From the NCBI GenBank assembly GCA_013811855.1, contig JACCUL010000226.1, positions 1 to 5,295 of the forward strand: 5,295 bases of DNA, in the 5' to 3' direction. Below, in pieces: positions 4,571 to 5,295 of the stretch (position 1 is the stretch's first letter; every line of letters begins with the position of its first letter). The notes under the pieces were generated by a model that was not told the DNA's origin, searched no databases, and saw only the letters and a list, made by a program, of their open reading frames with translations. Origin of the DNA: Acidimicrobiia bacterium (GTDB lineage Bacteria > Actinomycetota > Acidimicrobiia > Acidimicrobiales > Ilumatobacteraceae). Both the position numbers and the translations under genes were made by a program.

Positions 4571-5295
4571 GGGAGGTGCTCGGCCATCCAGGCGACGGCG
4601 TAGGGCACGAAGTCGAGGGCCTCGAGCAGCTCGCTGGTGGCATCGCCGACCTTGCCGACCTCGGCCCGACCTGCGGCGAGGTAGCTCAACATGATCGCCG
4701 CGAAGTAGTCACCGCCGGTCCACTCGACGATGCCGTCGGAGTCGTCGAGGCACTCCACGACCCGGAGCTCCGGCCCGGCGGTGCCGTGCACGACCCGGTG
4801 CCGCCGGACGCGTCGCTTGTTCGACAGGTCGACGAGGTACTCCGCGTGGTGGGTCAACGTCACGGTGTCGATGTCCGCGCCGAGGCGCAGCACCCGTCCT
4901 CCGGCCTCTGTGAACCGCTCCAACGGTGACCCGGGCCCGTAGTAGTCGTCCCACGGAACGTCGTCGGTCAGGTGCTCGGCCAGCCGACCGCACGCCGCGA
5001 AGCGGCCCTCGGGGTGGTCGCTGACGACGGTGCCGCGTCGGGTCCGGAAGACCTCGGCCAGCGCGCCGACGTCGGTCTCCGCCGGCGCCGTCAGGGCGTC
5101 GAACGGTGCCGCGCCGAGCAGCAGCGGGGGCCGCTCGAGCTCAGGGCGCTCGTTCACCCAGTCCCAGTCGTTCCGGGCGCCGAGCGTCATGAGCAGGGTG
5201 CCGCCCGGCCCGAGCACCGTGGCGAGCGCGTCGAGCACGCCGTCGGCGCCACCGGCAACTGGGCCGATGGCGCGCAGCGAGGCGTGCACCATGAC
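4561..5295 (-). CDS. AAC(3)-family aminoglycoside N-acetyltransferase-like protein, 5' end outside window
   Basis: The visible 244 residues belong to the Antibiotic_NAT (AAC(3)) family, non-GNAT enzymes that transfer acetyl from acetyl-CoA to the 3-amino group of aminoglycosides or to related amines. Family marks, numbered from the internal Met at 5292, are VHASLRAIGPVAGG (2-15), LGPGGTLLM (27-35), the HP pair at 93-94 in SDHPEGRFAACG, GPGSPLERF (119-127), GGRVLRLG (131-138), THHAEY (147-152) with its conserved His and Glu, and VGDATSELL (215-223) near the C-terminus. The frame stays open to the edge (GTC precedes that ATG), and relatives have about 25-30 residues before VHASL, so the true start lies beyond 5295. 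Differences from resistance enzymes are Arg for the usual small residue after HP and a Trp-containing stretch at about 40-64. Membership of the family is firm; the substrate is not, since many chromosomal homologues do not confer resistance. Confidence 0.88.
   Translation of the reverse strand, partial: VMVHASLRAIGPVAGGADGVLDALATVLGPGGTLLMTLGARNDWDWVNERPELERPPLLLGAAPFDALTAPAETDVGALAEVFRTRRGTVVSDHPEGRFAACGRLAEHLTDDVPWDDYYGPGSPLERFTEAGGRVLRLGADIDTVTLTHHAEYLVDLSNKRRVRRHRVVHGTAGPELRVVECLDDSDGIVEWTGGDYFAAIMLSYLAAGRAEVGKVGDATSELLEALDFVPYAVAWMAEHLPVG

Overview
The window is very GC-rich, its codons end mostly in G or C, and it carries a DUF222/HNH endonuclease gene behind an actinobacterial-type LexA box. 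This points to a high-GC actinobacterium. An uncultivated or marine acidimicrobial lineage such as an Ilumatobacter relative is a plausible guess from the protein flavour, but the sequence does not prove it.

Layout, left to right. (1) 54-1080, minus strand: a DUF222-HNH endonuclease gene of the multicopy '13E12 REP' type. It is broken in this sequence by two single-base frameshifts about 20 bases apart; both look like the loss of one base from a G/C run. A likely hairpin terminator lies at the left edge (1-29). The gene has its own promoter (TTGATC-17-TATGAT), placed so that the transcript would begin at the ATG, with a LexA (SOS) operator filling the spacer. (2) 1275-2453, minus strand: a secreted RTX-type calcium-binding beta-roll protein with a signal peptide, about 30 nonapeptide repeats in three blocks, and four cysteines placed only at the two ends. 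It has a strong ribosome binding site. (3) 2635-4146, minus strand: a full-length choline-sulfatase (BetC), a cytoplasmic class I sulfatase with an intact formylglycine cysteine motif. Two overlapping, mutually exclusive hairpins follow its stop codon. (4) 4203-4553, plus strand: a 116-residue hypothetical protein, divergent from the sulfatase across 56 bases. (5) 4561-5295, minus strand: an AAC(3)-family (Antibiotic_NAT) acetyltransferase whose N-terminus lies beyond the right edge. It converges with the hypothetical gene, with 7 bases between the two stops and one hairpin in which the two stop codons pair.

The genes do not form one obvious pathway. The sulfatase would release choline and sulfate from choline-O-sulfate, but none of its usual partners (betA, betB, betI, a choline or choline-sulfate transporter) is present. 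The RTX protein is a surface or exported protein, and the acetyltransferase is a separate function. The HNH gene looks like an independently controlled, DNA-damage-inducible accessory element. No gene-free stretch exceeds 300 bases; the longest are 1081-1274 and 2454-2634, and both are described. I found no RNA gene, CRISPR array, insertion sequence or clearly new multigene system. The points most worth a second look are the SOS-controlled leaderless promoter with its frameshifted HNH gene, the nested hairpins at 2591-2625, and the small conserved-looking gene paired with betC.
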